From contig OZ241897.1 in NCBI GenBank assembly GCA_965203535.1, positions 5,518,001 through 5,582,000 on the forward strand: 64,000 nucleotides of DNA, in the 5' to 3' direction. This document shows positions 40,726-48,864 of this stretch, one piece after another. Under the pieces are notes generated by a model. The model made no database searches. It was not told the origin of the DNA and was given only the letters and a program-made list of their open reading frames with translations. Each line of letters starts with the position of its first letter. The stretch's first letter is position 1. The position numbers and the translations under genes are program-made. The DNA comes from JAJDTT01 sp022827025 (GTDB lineage: Bacteria > Acidobacteriota > UBA6911 > RPQK01 > JAJDTT01).

Positions 40726-41994
40726 TCACTTCTGGGTGTCTTGTTCCAACTCGCCGATGTCGAAACGATGGAAGCTGATCTCGCCGTATCTGACGCCCTC
40801 CTTCCGGGAGGTTTCCGCCAGGAGGCCGATGGTTCCGTCCGACAGCCGCTGCAGAACCGAATAGGCGGCGAACCCATCGTTGAACTTGACCGGATTGACG
40901 AAGGTCTTTCCCTCGTCGTAGCTGGTCCAGACGGTGATCCTCGTCCGGTTGAGACCGCCTCGGCCCTGGGGCGCCGAGAACAGGATCCGGTCCTTGTCGT
41001 GGCCGGCCCGGGTCGCCGAATAGCGGACCATGGAACCGTCCACCCGGGTGAGGGCTATGGAGTCCGACAGGTCGGGGCCCCAACTGAGGCCGCCGTCGGC
41101 GCTGATGTGGCGCCGGCGAAAAGCTCCGCGCGTCTGCCGCGCGTCCAGCAGCAACCGGCCGTCGGTCAGCTCCACGACCTCGTCCTCGTTGGCAGCGGGA
41201 CCACCCGTGGCGCGTCCGACCTTCCAGGTTCTTCCGTGGTCGTCCGAATAGTAGACGAACGGCTCCGCCGTGGCCGGTCCGTCCGGAGTCCGGGAACGGT
41301 ACCGTTTGGCCGGAACCACGAGACGGCCGTTGGGGGCCACCTGCGGATCCTGCCATTGGAGCTGGATTCCATGGCCGGGACCTGGTTCGGCCTGCCTCCA
41401 GTAAAATCCGTCGTTGGTTTCGGACGGCTCATCCGGATAGTCGATCTGACGGCGCTGGGACCAGCTCCGGCCGTGGTCGCTGCTGGAGCGGACCCAGGTC
41501 ACATGATTGACGGCGTCGGCGTCCGGGCTCTGACCGGGCTTCATCACCAGCGGGCCCCGGTCGGGCCACTGTCCGTAGAGCAGGTGCACGGTCTGGGTCA
41601 TGGCGTCGAGAACGGGAGTCGGGTCGGCAAAATCGACCAGGCTGCCGTCCGGCCGGAAACCGGAATCAATGACCTGTATCGGTTTCCAGGTCCTGCCTTG
41701 ATCGGTGCTCCGGCGCAGGACCATGTCGATAGGGGCGTTCTCGTCGATTGTGGGATCGCTTCCGCGGCCCCGGCGGCCTTCCGCGAAGGCCAGAATCGAC
41801 CCGTCTCCGGTGACGACCATCCCCGGGATCCGGAAGGTATGGTACCGGTCCTGCTGGGTGACGTAATCTCCCTTGGGAGCCCGGTAGGGGAACGTCACTC
41901 CCAGGATCTCTGCCCGGCTCTCGGAAATGCCGGTCCAGATGAACAGGCTGAAGAGAATGGAAAGACAGCGCTGGCCTCGATGGGTAAGGAACAT
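40726..41994 (-). CDS. Exo-alpha-sialidase, GH33
   Basis: 422 residues with a signal peptide (about 1-27). It has the FRIP motif (YHTFRIPG, residues 54-57), the downstream IDMVLRRSTDQGRTW region, four Asp boxes (about 96-103, 171-178, 250-257, 298-305) and the Glu-rich NEDEVVEL near 269-276. This is the best sialidase of the three BNR proteins in the window. It should release terminal sialic acids from host or environmental glycans outside the cell. The ATG at 41994 is preceded by GAGG. No sialic acid catabolic genes (nanA, nanE, nanK) are seen nearby. Confidence 0.85.
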   Translation of the reverse strand: MFLTHRGQRCLSILFSLFIWTGISESRAEILGVTFPYRAPKGDYVTQQDRYHTFRIPGMVVTGDGSILAFAEGRRGRGSDPTIDENAPIDMVLRRSTDQGRTWKPIQVIDSGFRPDGSLVDFADPTPVLDAMTQTVHLLYGQWPDRGPLVMKPGQSPDADAVNHVTWVRSSSDHGRSWSQRRQIDYPDEPSETNDGFYWRQAEPGPGHGIQLQWQDPQVAPNGRLVVPAKRYRSRTPDGPATAEPFVYYSDDHGRTWKVGRATGGPAANEDEVVELTDGRLLLDARQTRGAFRRRHISADGGLSWGPDLSDSIALTRVDGSMVRYSATRAGHDKDRILFSAPQGRGGLNRTRITVWTSYDEGKTFVNPVKFNDGFAAYSVLQRLSDGTIGLLAETSRKEGVRYGEISFHRFDIGELEQDTQK

Positions 41995-42154
41995 TTGACC
42001 TCGGGGAAGATGCTCGAAAACGTGTTTGTTGGAAGCGATTATAGACGAGATCGCCGGACGCGGCCGGAGTCGGACCCTTGTAGAACAAACGAGTCGCTGG
42101 CAGACTTGGAGTGAACACGGCGCGGCCGCGCCGACTAAAAGAGGAGAAGACGAA

Positions 42155-43552
42155 ATGCTTGATCGCCGCCATTTCCTGATCGCGGGAGGCCTGGTTCCCG
42201 CTGGCTTCCTGGGCTTGCGTCACTTGATGAGTGACCGTCCCCTCTACAAAGACGCCGACCTGGTGGATCCCGGGTACGGTCCGTTGCAACGTGACCCCAG
42301 GGGCATTCTGGATCTCCCCGAGGGGTTCCGGTACCGGATCGTGTCCTGGGCCGGGCAGACCATGTCGGACGGCCTGTTCCTGCCCGGGGCGCCCGACGGC
42401 ATGGCCGCCTTCCCGGGACCGGATGGTCTCGCCGTGGTGATCTGCAATCATGAATTGACGGTTCAATCGGACCGCGGCCCGTTCGGCAGGGACAACCGCC
42501 GGCTGGAGCTTCTGGACCGCGGCAAGATCTACGACTACGGTGAAGGCAAGACCCCGTCCTGCGGCGGCACCACCACGTTCCTCTTCGACCCGGCCCGCCA
42601 GGAGATCGTCTCCCAGTTCCTGAGCCTAGCGGGAACCATACGCAATTGTGCCGGTGGCGCCACGCCCTGGAACAGCTGGATCAGTTGCGAGGAGACCGTC
42701 CGAACGGCCGGACACGACGAAGAGGCCGGACTCTGGGCCGAACAGGACCATGGCTACAATTTCGAGGTTCCCGCCACGACCCGAATGGAGGTCGTGGACC
42801 CCGTCCCTCTTCGCGCCATGGGCCGATTCAATCACGAAGCCGTCGCCGTGGCTGAGGAGACCGGTATCGTCTACCAGACGGAAGACCGGGGCGACGGACT
42901 CCTCTACCGGTTCCTGCCCGAGTCCCCCGGGAAGTTGCAGGCGGGAGGGCGTCTGCAGGCCCTCAAGATTCGGGACCGGAGCGGCATGGACACCCGCAAC
43001 TGGAACCTCTGGAGAACCATCCCTGTCGGAGAACCCGTGGCCGTTGAATGGATCGACCTCGACGACCCGGAACCGCGTGAAGACAACCTGCGATACCGGG
43101 GATATGAGGCCGGCGCCGCCCGCTTCGCCCGGGGAGAAGGCATGTGGTACGGCAACGAAACGGTCTATTTCGCCTGCACCAACGGCGGGTACCGCAGAAA
43201 CGGGCAGATCTGGAAGTACCGGCCGAGTTCGGCGGAAGGCACGCCGGAGGAGAGTCAAGCGCCTGGTACCCTCGAGCTCTTCATCGAACCGGACGATGTG
43301 GACCTGCTCAAGAGCGCCGACAACCTGACGCTGAGCCCGTGGGGCGACCTGGTCCTGTGCGAGGATCGATCCACCGAGGTCGTTCGCCTCATCGGCGTCA
43401 CTCCGGAGGGCCGGTGCTATATCCTGGCCAACAACCGGCTCCGGACCGAATTCGCCGGCGCCGTCTTCACCCCTGACGGATCCACGCTCCTGGTCAACAT
43501 CCAGCAAAAGGGCCTGACGGTGGCCATCACCGGTCCCTGGTCGAGGGCCTGA
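42155..43552 (+). CDS. Tat-exported PhoX-family (DUF839) protein
   Basis: 465 residues. The Tat signal DRRHFLIAGG at the very start is followed by PLQRDPRGILDLPEGFRYRIVS, typical of the PhoX/DUF839 alkaline phosphatase group. Conserved blocks include NHELT, GTIRNCAGGATPWNSWISCEET (split over two strands), FNHEAVAV, YQTEDRGDGLLYRF and NLTLSPWGDLVLCED. PhoX enzymes are periplasmic Ca/Fe phosphatases that release phosphate from monoesters. GAGGAGAAG precedes the ATG. The glycosyltransferase gene follows 12 bp later, so it may be in the same transcript, though the functions are not obviously linked. Confidence 0.85.
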   Translation: MLDRRHFLIAGGLVPAGFLGLRHLMSDRPLYKDADLVDPGYGPLQRDPRGILDLPEGFRYRIVSWAGQTMSDGLFLPGAPDGMAAFPGPDGLAVVICNHELTVQSDRGPFGRDNRRLELLDRGKIYDYGEGKTPSCGGTTTFLFDPARQEIVSQFLSLAGTIRNCAGGATPWNSWISCEETVRTAGHDEEAGLWAEQDHGYNFEVPATTRMEVVDPVPLRAMGRFNHEAVAVAEETGIVYQTEDRGDGLLYRFLPESPGKLQAGGRLQALKIRDRSGMDTRNWNLWRTIPVGEPVAVEWIDLDDPEPREDNLRYRGYEAGAARFARGEGMWYGNETVYFACTNGGYRRNGQIWKYRPSSAEGTPEESQAPGTLELFIEPDDVDLLKSADNLTLSPWGDLVLCEDRSTEVVRLIGVTPEGRCYILANNRLRTEFAGAVFTPDGSTLLVNIQQKGLTVAITGPWSRA

Positions 43553-43564
43553 CGCCGCTCCCCG

Positions 43565-44791
43565 GTGAAGGTCCTCCGCTTCTCCCACGACTACCTGGTC
43601 AACACCGGCGGCCTCATGGCTCACCTGCGCGCTCTGAACCGGGCGCTGGTCGGGACCGGCCGGGTCGAGGTGCTCCAGACCTTCCTGGTGGGAGAGTCGC
43701 AGATGGAGGCGCTCGAAGCCGGGGGAAGAGTCAGCAGAAGAGATGGCGTCTGGTACGAAGCGGGGACCCCGATCCGAGTCCTGCCCTGCCTCGTACCCAT
43801 GCGCACTCCCGGACGCACCGACATGGACTCCGGCACGGCCTGTACGGCGTTCCGGCGTCACCTGGATGAGTTGCTGCGGCGGGAACGGCCCCACCTGTTG
43901 CACGTCCACCTGGTCCGGCATCGAATCCAGGTCGTGGCTCTGGAGGCTGCCGGAGACGCAGGCATCCCCAGCGTCATCACCCACCATGAGGGACGGCCCG
44001 CGACGCCGGAGATGGCCGAGATCCTCCGGGAGTCGTACCGTCTGGCGGATCGCGTCTGCGCCGTGACCCGTTTCTCGGCGGCTGCCTTCGGCGGCCCCCG
44101 CGTCGACTATCGGGGGTTCTTCGTCGACCGCGACTTCTGGAATCCGGGCGCCGTCGCGGACCGTGACCGCGATGCCTGGCGGCGACGGCTTGCGCCGGGA
44201 GCCATGGATCGGCTTCTGGTCTACCCGGCGCGGTTCATACCGCGGAAAAACCACGAGTTTCTGATCCGGGGCATGTCCGGCCTGGTTCGGAACCGGGCGG
44301 TCCGGGACACAGGCCTGGGGGTGAGGCTGGCTCTACCGGGCCCGACTCTGCCCGAAGGACTTCCCTACAAGTCCCGCCTGGAGAAGCTGGTTGCAGACCT
44401 GGACCTGGACGGACAAGTCATCTTCCTGGACACGCTTTCCCCGGTGGAGTTGCGCGCGCTCTACTCGGCCTCTGAAGTCGTGGTCTACCCGGCCCGGAAC
44501 GAGGGAGCGGGACGCAGCCATCTGGAAGGGATGCTCCTGGGCTGTTGCCCCGCCGTATCCGGGGACGGAGGCCTCGTGGAATACGTTCGCCACGGGGTCA
44601 ATGGAATCGTTTTTTCCCCGAATCGTGTCGACGATCTGGTGCGGGGGCTCAAGTCCATATTGCTCTCGGAGGACCTGCGCCGGAGCTTGGCCGCCGCGGC
44701 CCGGGAGACCGCGTCCGGCTTGACGCTGGACCGGTACGCAAGCGACCATTTGAGCCTGTATCGAGGTCTGATCGACGAGAAACGGGCATGA
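43565..44791 (+). CDS. Glycosyltransferase, GT4-like (first of a coupled pair)
   Basis: 408 residues, GTG start. The N-terminal half begins with a Rossmann-like strand and the GG of HDYLVNTGGLMAHL, an acceptor-side glycine motif typical of GT-B enzymes. The C-terminal half has PARFIPRKNHEFLIRG, VYPARNEGAGRSHLEGMLLGC and SGDGGLVEYVRHGVNGIVF, the sugar-nucleotide-binding region of GT4 retaining transferases (E-x7-E). It lies 12 bp after the PhoX gene. Its TGA overlaps the next ATG (ATGA), so both transferases are made together and probably act on one glycan. Confidence 0.85.
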   Translation: MKVLRFSHDYLVNTGGLMAHLRALNRALVGTGRVEVLQTFLVGESQMEALEAGGRVSRRDGVWYEAGTPIRVLPCLVPMRTPGRTDMDSGTACTAFRRHLDELLRRERPHLLHVHLVRHRIQVVALEAAGDAGIPSVITHHEGRPATPEMAEILRESYRLADRVCAVTRFSAAAFGGPRVDYRGFFVDRDFWNPGAVADRDRDAWRRRLAPGAMDRLLVYPARFIPRKNHEFLIRGMSGLVRNRAVRDTGLGVRLALPGPTLPEGLPYKSRLEKLVADLDLDGQVIFLDTLSPVELRALYSASEVVVYPARNEGAGRSHLEGMLLGCCPAVSGDGGLVEYVRHGVNGIVFSPNRVDDLVRGLKSILLSEDLRRSLAAAARETASGLTLDRYASDHLSLYRGLIDEKRA

Positions 44792-46005
44792 GCAAACCGC
44801 TGGTCGTCATCTCCCGCAATCCCGATTCCTATCTTTCGGGACACAGCATTTTCTCCTGGCAACTGTCGGAATTTCTGGCGGGACGCGCGGGAATTCCCGT
44901 CGTCCACGTCACCCATTCTTCCCGCGAAGGTTCCCGGCACAGCGTCCGGATCACCCCTCCCGTCGCGGCGCGCCGCTACCGGCGCATCGAGGTTCAATAC
45001 GAGCCCATGGCCAAGGTGCCTCACAGCCTGAGCTCCTGCGTGGTGGCCGACTCCATCGATGGCATCCTTCGGGAGTACCCGGACGGGGTGCGTGGAGTTC
45101 TGGCCGTCTCCCCTCTGAGCTATCTGGCCGATGTTCTCAACGTCTGCCGGAATCGGTCGATTCCGGTGGTGAGCCTGCTGCGGGGAACCGATACGCTGCA
45201 GTTGGCCAGACCTTGGGGCGAGACCTATTCGGGGCGTCGATACCGCCGGGCGCTGGATCAATGCGACGGCATCTTCACCGTCTCCAGGTGGCTGAGAGAT
45301 CTGGCGCGGAAGATCGATCTGCCGGTGAACGGGGTGGTGGCGCCCGTGACCTTCCATCCTTTCTCCCGGGAGACCCTCGAGGTGGAGGCCCGGAGTCTGG
45401 AGGAGAAAATGTTCCCCGGGAGTTCCCCGAACCGGGGGCGGCTGGTGGCTTTCGCCGGGCGCATGGCGGCGGAGAAAGGGGCTCTCAAGGTCGCCCAGGT
45501 CCTGGACGCGCTGTTGCAACGGGATCCGTCGGTCCGGGCGGTCATGGCGGGGTCCGGTTCCGAGCGGGACCGGGTCAGCCAGGTCCTGGCGCATTGGATC
45601 TCGGCAGGCCGCGCCTGGGCCGGTCCCCTCTCCTTCCCCGAAGTCCTAGCCCTCTCCAGCCGGGCGGACCTCATGCTCATGGGCTCGGGTCTGGAGGAGG
45701 AAGACAACTTTACCGAGGCCATCAGCAGCTCCTCCGTCACCTTCGCTTCCAGAGGCACGCCGGTGCTGTACCGCGGCGGACCCCGCTCGGGGGGCATTCG
45801 GGAAGCGGTCGGAGAGGAAAACCGGCTCTGGTGCGAATCCCTGGCCGGACATGAGTGCTGGTCGGAAGCCATCCGGGACCTGTTTCGGGATGAGACCCGC
45901 TACCGGAGGATCTCCTCCCAGAACCGCGACGCCGGAAAGGCCTTCGAAATTCGTACCGTCCTCTCTCCCCTGCTCACCTGTTTCGGAATCCGGCTTGCCG
46001 GTTGA
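44788..46005 (+). CDS. Glycosyltransferase, GT4-like (second of a coupled pair)
   Basis: 405 residues, starting with the ATG of an ATGA overlap. GT-B fold: the N-terminal domain has HSIFSWQL and HVTHSSREG, and the C-terminal domain has FAGRMAAEKGALKVAQVL, SGSERDRV and EEEDNFTEAISSSSVTFASRGTPVLYRGG (read in parts), resembling the GT4 donor-binding region. The Glu in NFTEAISSS would be the counterpart of the E-x7-E motif, but the pattern is looser than in the first transferase. After its stop the sequence runs into the 152-bp tandem repeat before the MFS gene. Confidence 0.75.
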   Translation: MSKPLVVISRNPDSYLSGHSIFSWQLSEFLAGRAGIPVVHVTHSSREGSRHSVRITPPVAARRYRRIEVQYEPMAKVPHSLSSCVVADSIDGILREYPDGVRGVLAVSPLSYLADVLNVCRNRSIPVVSLLRGTDTLQLARPWGETYSGRRYRRALDQCDGIFTVSRWLRDLARKIDLPVNGVVAPVTFHPFSRETLEVEARSLEEKMFPGSSPNRGRLVAFAGRMAAEKGALKVAQVLDALLQRDPSVRAVMAGSGSERDRVSQVLAHWISAGRAWAGPLSFPEVLALSSRADLMLMGSGLEEEDNFTEAISSSSVTFASRGTPVLYRGGPRSGGIREAVGEENRLWCESLAGHECWSEAIRDLFRDETRYRRISSQNRDAGKAFEIRTVLSPLLTCFGIRLAG

Positions 46006-46058
46006 AGCAGACGGCGCACGAGTCGAGTGACAGCCGCCCGGACCGGAGGAAGGGATCA

Positions 46059-46214
46059 TTGAGTTCGTTCGGCCGTCTCCTGACTGCCCGTGTCGGTTTC
46101 TCCGGCTGTTACGCCCTGCTGCTGATCGGGCTCCCAGGAGGGGGGACATTCCTGTCCCCCGTCCGGAAGGAGCCTTTCTGGCGCCCAATTTTCGTTTTGA
46201 GAGGGTACTCTTGA
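46059..46214 (+). CDS. 51-residue mini-ORF copying the MFS N-terminus (unit 1)
   Basis: TTG start with the Shine-Dalgarno GGAGGAAGG 6 nt upstream, the best ribosome-binding site of the array. The peptide begins SSFGRLLTARVGFSGCYALL, the same as the transporter's first helix, then runs into insert-encoded residues ending FVLRGYS. Its TGA overlaps the TTG of unit 2 (TTGA). Whether it is translated into a stable peptide is unknown; it may act as a coupling leader. Confidence 0.45.
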   Translation: MSSFGRLLTARVGFSGCYALLLIGLPGGGTFLSPVRKEPFWRPIFVLRGYS

Positions 46215-46366
46215 CTCCCTTCGGCCGTCTTCTGACCGCCCGCGTCTGCTTTTCCGGCTGTTACGCCCTGCTGCTGATCGGGCTCCCAGGAGGGGGGACA
46301 TTCCTGTCCCCCGTCCGAGGGGAGCCTTTCTGGCGCCCAATTTTCGTTTTTAGAGGGTGCTCTTGA
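46211..46366 (+). CDS. 51-residue mini-ORF copying the MFS N-terminus (unit 2)
   Basis: TTG start with AGAGGG just upstream, provided by the insert. It encodes TPFGRLLTARVCFSGCYALL and then insert residues, ending FVFRGCS. Its TGA overlaps the TTG of the full-length transporter at 46363, the same TTGA junction as between units 1 and 2. The 152-bp period shifts frame by two, but each stop/start overlap restores reading. Confidence 0.45.
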   Translation: MTPFGRLLTARVCFSGCYALLLIGLPGGGTFLSPVRGEPFWRPIFVFRGCS

Positions 46367-47505
46367 CTCCCTTCGGCCGTCTCCTGACCGCCCGCGTCTG
46401 CTTCTCCGGCTGCTACGCTCTGCTTCTGATCGGGCTCCCTCTGGTCCTGGCCGGTCGGGACGTGGAGGTGAGCCGGATCGGGTTCGTGATGGGGAGCTAC
46501 GCCGCCGGCGTGTTGGCGGGACGGCCGTTGGCGACGTGGCTTCTGGGCGCCCGTTCCCGAAAACGGGTCGCCACCTACGGTGCGGTGCTCATCAGCGGGT
46601 CCGTCCTTCTCTACTGGTGGGTTCCTTACATTTCGTCGTACGTGGCCTTTCGAGTTCTGCAAGGCGTGGGTTCGTCCCTGCTGATCACCGCCACCACCAC
46701 CATGGCCATCGATCAGGCCCCGAAGCACCGGAGGGGCCGATCCCTGTCCTACCTGGGAATGAGCCACACGGCGGTGCTGTCGGCGGGTCCGTTGTTGGCC
46801 GTCCTCCTGTTGGAGCAGGCCGGACCGAACCTCCTTTTCGCCGGCACCGCCGGCGTGGCGTTGATCGGCCTGGTGTTGCTCTCGCGAGTGGTGGAGGAGG
46901 TCCATCCGGAAAATCTTCAATCCCCGGGGGACCGGGACCGGAATCGCCGGATCGGCCGTCCCGTTCTCCTGGCGACGATCCTGCTCTTTCTGAACGCCGT
47001 GGTGCATGGCGGAGTCTTCTACTTTCTGCCGCTGCAGGTGAGTCAGGCCCTCGGCGGCAACGGGGGAGTGTTCTTTACCTGTTTTGCTGTCGCGGCTCTT
47101 TCGGGACGCCTGGTCTCGGGGCAAGCTGCCGACAGCCTGGGGCGGCTGCCGGCCGGGTTCCTCGCCCAAGTTCTGCTGATTGCCGGCGTTTACCTCATCG
47201 GCGGAGTCGAATCCATGACCGGGCTGGGCGCCGCGGGACTCGTCTACGGAGCCGGCTTCGGCGCCTACATGACCGCCATGACCACGTTCGTCTCGGACCA
47301 CACCAGCCACGAGAATCGACCCCGGATCATCGCCCTCTACTTCAGCGCCCTGGATCTGGGCAATTCGGTGGCGGGATGGCTGTTGGGACCGGTGGCGGAG
47401 AATATCGGGATTCCGGCCATGCTCCATGCCTGTCTTGGGATCAGCCTGGTGGCCGGAGTCCTGTTCCTGCTGGGGTTGGGACGGAACCTCGTGCGTTCAC
47501 GGTGA
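46363..47505 (+). CDS. MFS transporter
   Basis: 380 residues, 12 predicted membrane helices, no large loops. The first loop is GRDVEVSRIGFVMGSYAAGVLAGRPLATWLLGARSR-like, with the R-P-L-A pattern of MFS motif A (G-R-P-L-A-T-W-L-L-G), and FRVLQGVGSSLLITAT fits helix 4-5. It resembles drug or sugar-efflux MFS proteins; the substrate is unknown. TTG 46363 was preferred because it aligns with the repeated units; a GTG two codons upstream in the same frame is possible. It may export a product of the preceding transferases, but this is only proximity. Confidence 0.85.
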   Translation: MTPFGRLLTARVCFSGCYALLLIGLPLVLAGRDVEVSRIGFVMGSYAAGVLAGRPLATWLLGARSRKRVATYGAVLISGSVLLYWWVPYISSYVAFRVLQGVGSSLLITATTTMAIDQAPKHRRGRSLSYLGMSHTAVLSAGPLLAVLLLEQAGPNLLFAGTAGVALIGLVLLSRVVEEVHPENLQSPGDRDRNRRIGRPVLLATILLFLNAVVHGGVFYFLPLQVSQALGGNGGVFFTCFAVAALSGRLVSGQAADSLGRLPAGFLAQVLLIAGVYLIGGVESMTGLGAAGLVYGAGFGAYMTAMTTFVSDHTSHENRPRIIALYFSALDLGNSVAGWLLGPVAENIGIPAMLHACLGISLVAGVLFLLGLGRNLVRSR

Positions 47506-47512
47506 ACGCGTT

Positions 47513-48415
47513 TCAACGGTTTTCGTCCGTCATCCACCGCAGGTCCAACTCCAGGTCCAGGCGATGGACCAGAGCCCTGAGTTCGTTGTCCAGAGCCTGG
47601 GCCGGGCCGGCCACAAAGGCCGTCTCCCCGAACGGACGGGACCGGATCAAGTCCTCCAGGAGGTTCCTCTCCGCGTCGGACAGATCGACCCGCGCCCCGT
47701 CCTCACGTCGACGAAGTTCCCGATCCTCCCACGCATAGGCGTAGTCCCCCAGGACGGTCAGGTACGGGTCGGCCAGCGTCGGCCCTTCCTTCTTGCGGAC
47801 GATGGCCTGGTAGTCCAGGTGCACCAACTCCAGGTAGTTTCGATAGGCGGTGATGAAGGACTGGATGCTCACGCCGGGCCGGACCTCCGCCGGGTATTCC
47901 TCCATCTTCCACCGGTAGTCGTCGAAGATCAGGAGGCCCCCGACCTTCAGCAGGTCCCACGACAACACCGCATCCGCCAGGACCATGTCCCCCGTGTGTC
48001 CTCCGTCGATATAGATGATGTCGTAGGAATCGGGCTTCAGGCCGCGGAGCTCGACCTGGGAGCGGCCGGTGATGGTGATGGCCTTGTGGGCAGCCCCCGC
48101 GAGTTCGAGGTTGGCCAGGTAGCGTTCCTTCAAGTCTCCTGGGAAAAGATCCATTCCGGTGAGAGTGGACGTAGGATGGGTGAGAATATTGTTCAACATC
48201 CAGATAGCGGACCGGCCCTCGAAGACCCCCACTTCCAGGTAGTGGATATCGGGTCGCCCCGCGTAGGGTTCCAAGACCCGGGTCCAGACCGGAACGGCGC
48301 TGGTGAACCAGTCGTAGGTGAACTCGTAGGGTTCCGAGGTCTCAGGCGGCGGCGCTTCACCGCACCCCAGAATCAGCCCCAGACCCAGGAGAGAGATGAA
48401 TCGCCGGAAGCGCAT
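47513..48415 (-). CDS. Lipoprotein with a class I methyltransferase-like domain
   Basis: 300 residues. The N-terminus MRFRRFISLLGLGLILGC is a lipoprotein signal (basic start, hydrophobic core, L-I-L-G-C). The rest matches the SAM-dependent Methyltransf_24-type fold: HYLEVGVFEGRSAIWML (motif I), GMDLFP (acidic end of strand 2), YDIIYIDGGHTGDMV and LKVGGLLIFDDYRW. A methyltransferase outside the cytoplasm would lack SAM, so the function is puzzling. I took the ATG at 48415 (AGGTGGG upstream). A longer in-frame reading upstream exists only because it translates the 160-bp repeat. Convergent with the MFS gene (7 bp). Confidence 0.75.
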   Translation of the reverse strand: MRFRRFISLLGLGLILGCGEAPPPETSEPYEFTYDWFTSAVPVWTRVLEPYAGRPDIHYLEVGVFEGRSAIWMLNNILTHPTSTLTGMDLFPGDLKERYLANLELAGAAHKAITITGRSQVELRGLKPDSYDIIYIDGGHTGDMVLADAVLSWDLLKVGGLLIFDDYRWKMEEYPAEVRPGVSIQSFITAYRNYLELVHLDYQAIVRKKEGPTLADPYLTVLGDYAYAWEDRELRRREDGARVDLSDAERNLLEDLIRSRPFGETAFVAGPAQALDNELRALVHRLDLELDLRWMTDENR

Positions 48416-48426
48416 GGACCCACCTG

Positions 48427-48586
48427 GAAGTCTGCGCGGTAGAAATGATCGTAGCGAGAAAGTGGAGAATCGAGGCCAGATTTTCACGATTTGGAGGTGC
48501 ATAGCTGTTCTATTCGCCGAGAAATCGCACGAATATGGACCGATTCTCCGCTTTCGCAGCAGATCGATTTCTGCCGCGCAGGCTCC
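48427..48586 (+). repeat. 160-bp near-palindromic element, copy A
   Basis: The ends GAAGTCTGCGCGGTAGAAAT and ATTTCTGCCGCGCAGGCTCC are inverted repeats. The whole element folds into one long hairpin with arms of about 68 bp. It is flanked by TG on both sides (48425-48426, 48587-48588). It lies 12 bp upstream of the lipoprotein-methyltransferase start. The rest of the gap up to 48864 shows no gene. Confidence 0.9.
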
Positions 48587-48864
48587 TGGCCGAATGAGCG
48601 GTCAAGGGTATTCCGCAGTAGCCGCTGCTGGCAAGGACCGCACTCATCCCCGAACCCTGTGAATCCGATCCTCCTGTGCATGGCCTCCCTTCCCGAGGCG
48701 GGAATCGGCTGGCCGGCGCGCCGTGGGATTCCGTGGCGACTTCGGGCGTGTCCTGCTACGCTGCAACCCGAACTGAACTTGACGAGGGTCCCCGGCGGAA
48801 CCGGGAAGTACGGTCGTCCGAACCGGATCCGCCCGCGGGCCTGAGAATTCAGGAGGCGCCTCAG

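Larger units (their letters stand above)
46059..46439 (+). repeat. 152-bp tandem repeat spanning the 5' end of the MFS gene
   Basis: Two full units start at 46059 and 46211 (exactly 152 bp each) and a third, 77-bp partial unit starts at 46363. Each unit is the first 77 bp of the transporter coding sequence plus a 75-bp insert containing the palindrome GGGGGACA-TTCC-TGTCCCCC. The third unit lacks the insert and continues as the transporter gene. Confidence 0.95.

Noticed and set aside
48416..48502. 29-residue N-terminal extension of the lipoprotein methyltransferase
   Set aside because: It is a translation of the 160-bp repeat; a similar sequence is read from copy B where no such gene exists. 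The ATG at 48415 with its own ribosome-binding site fits better.
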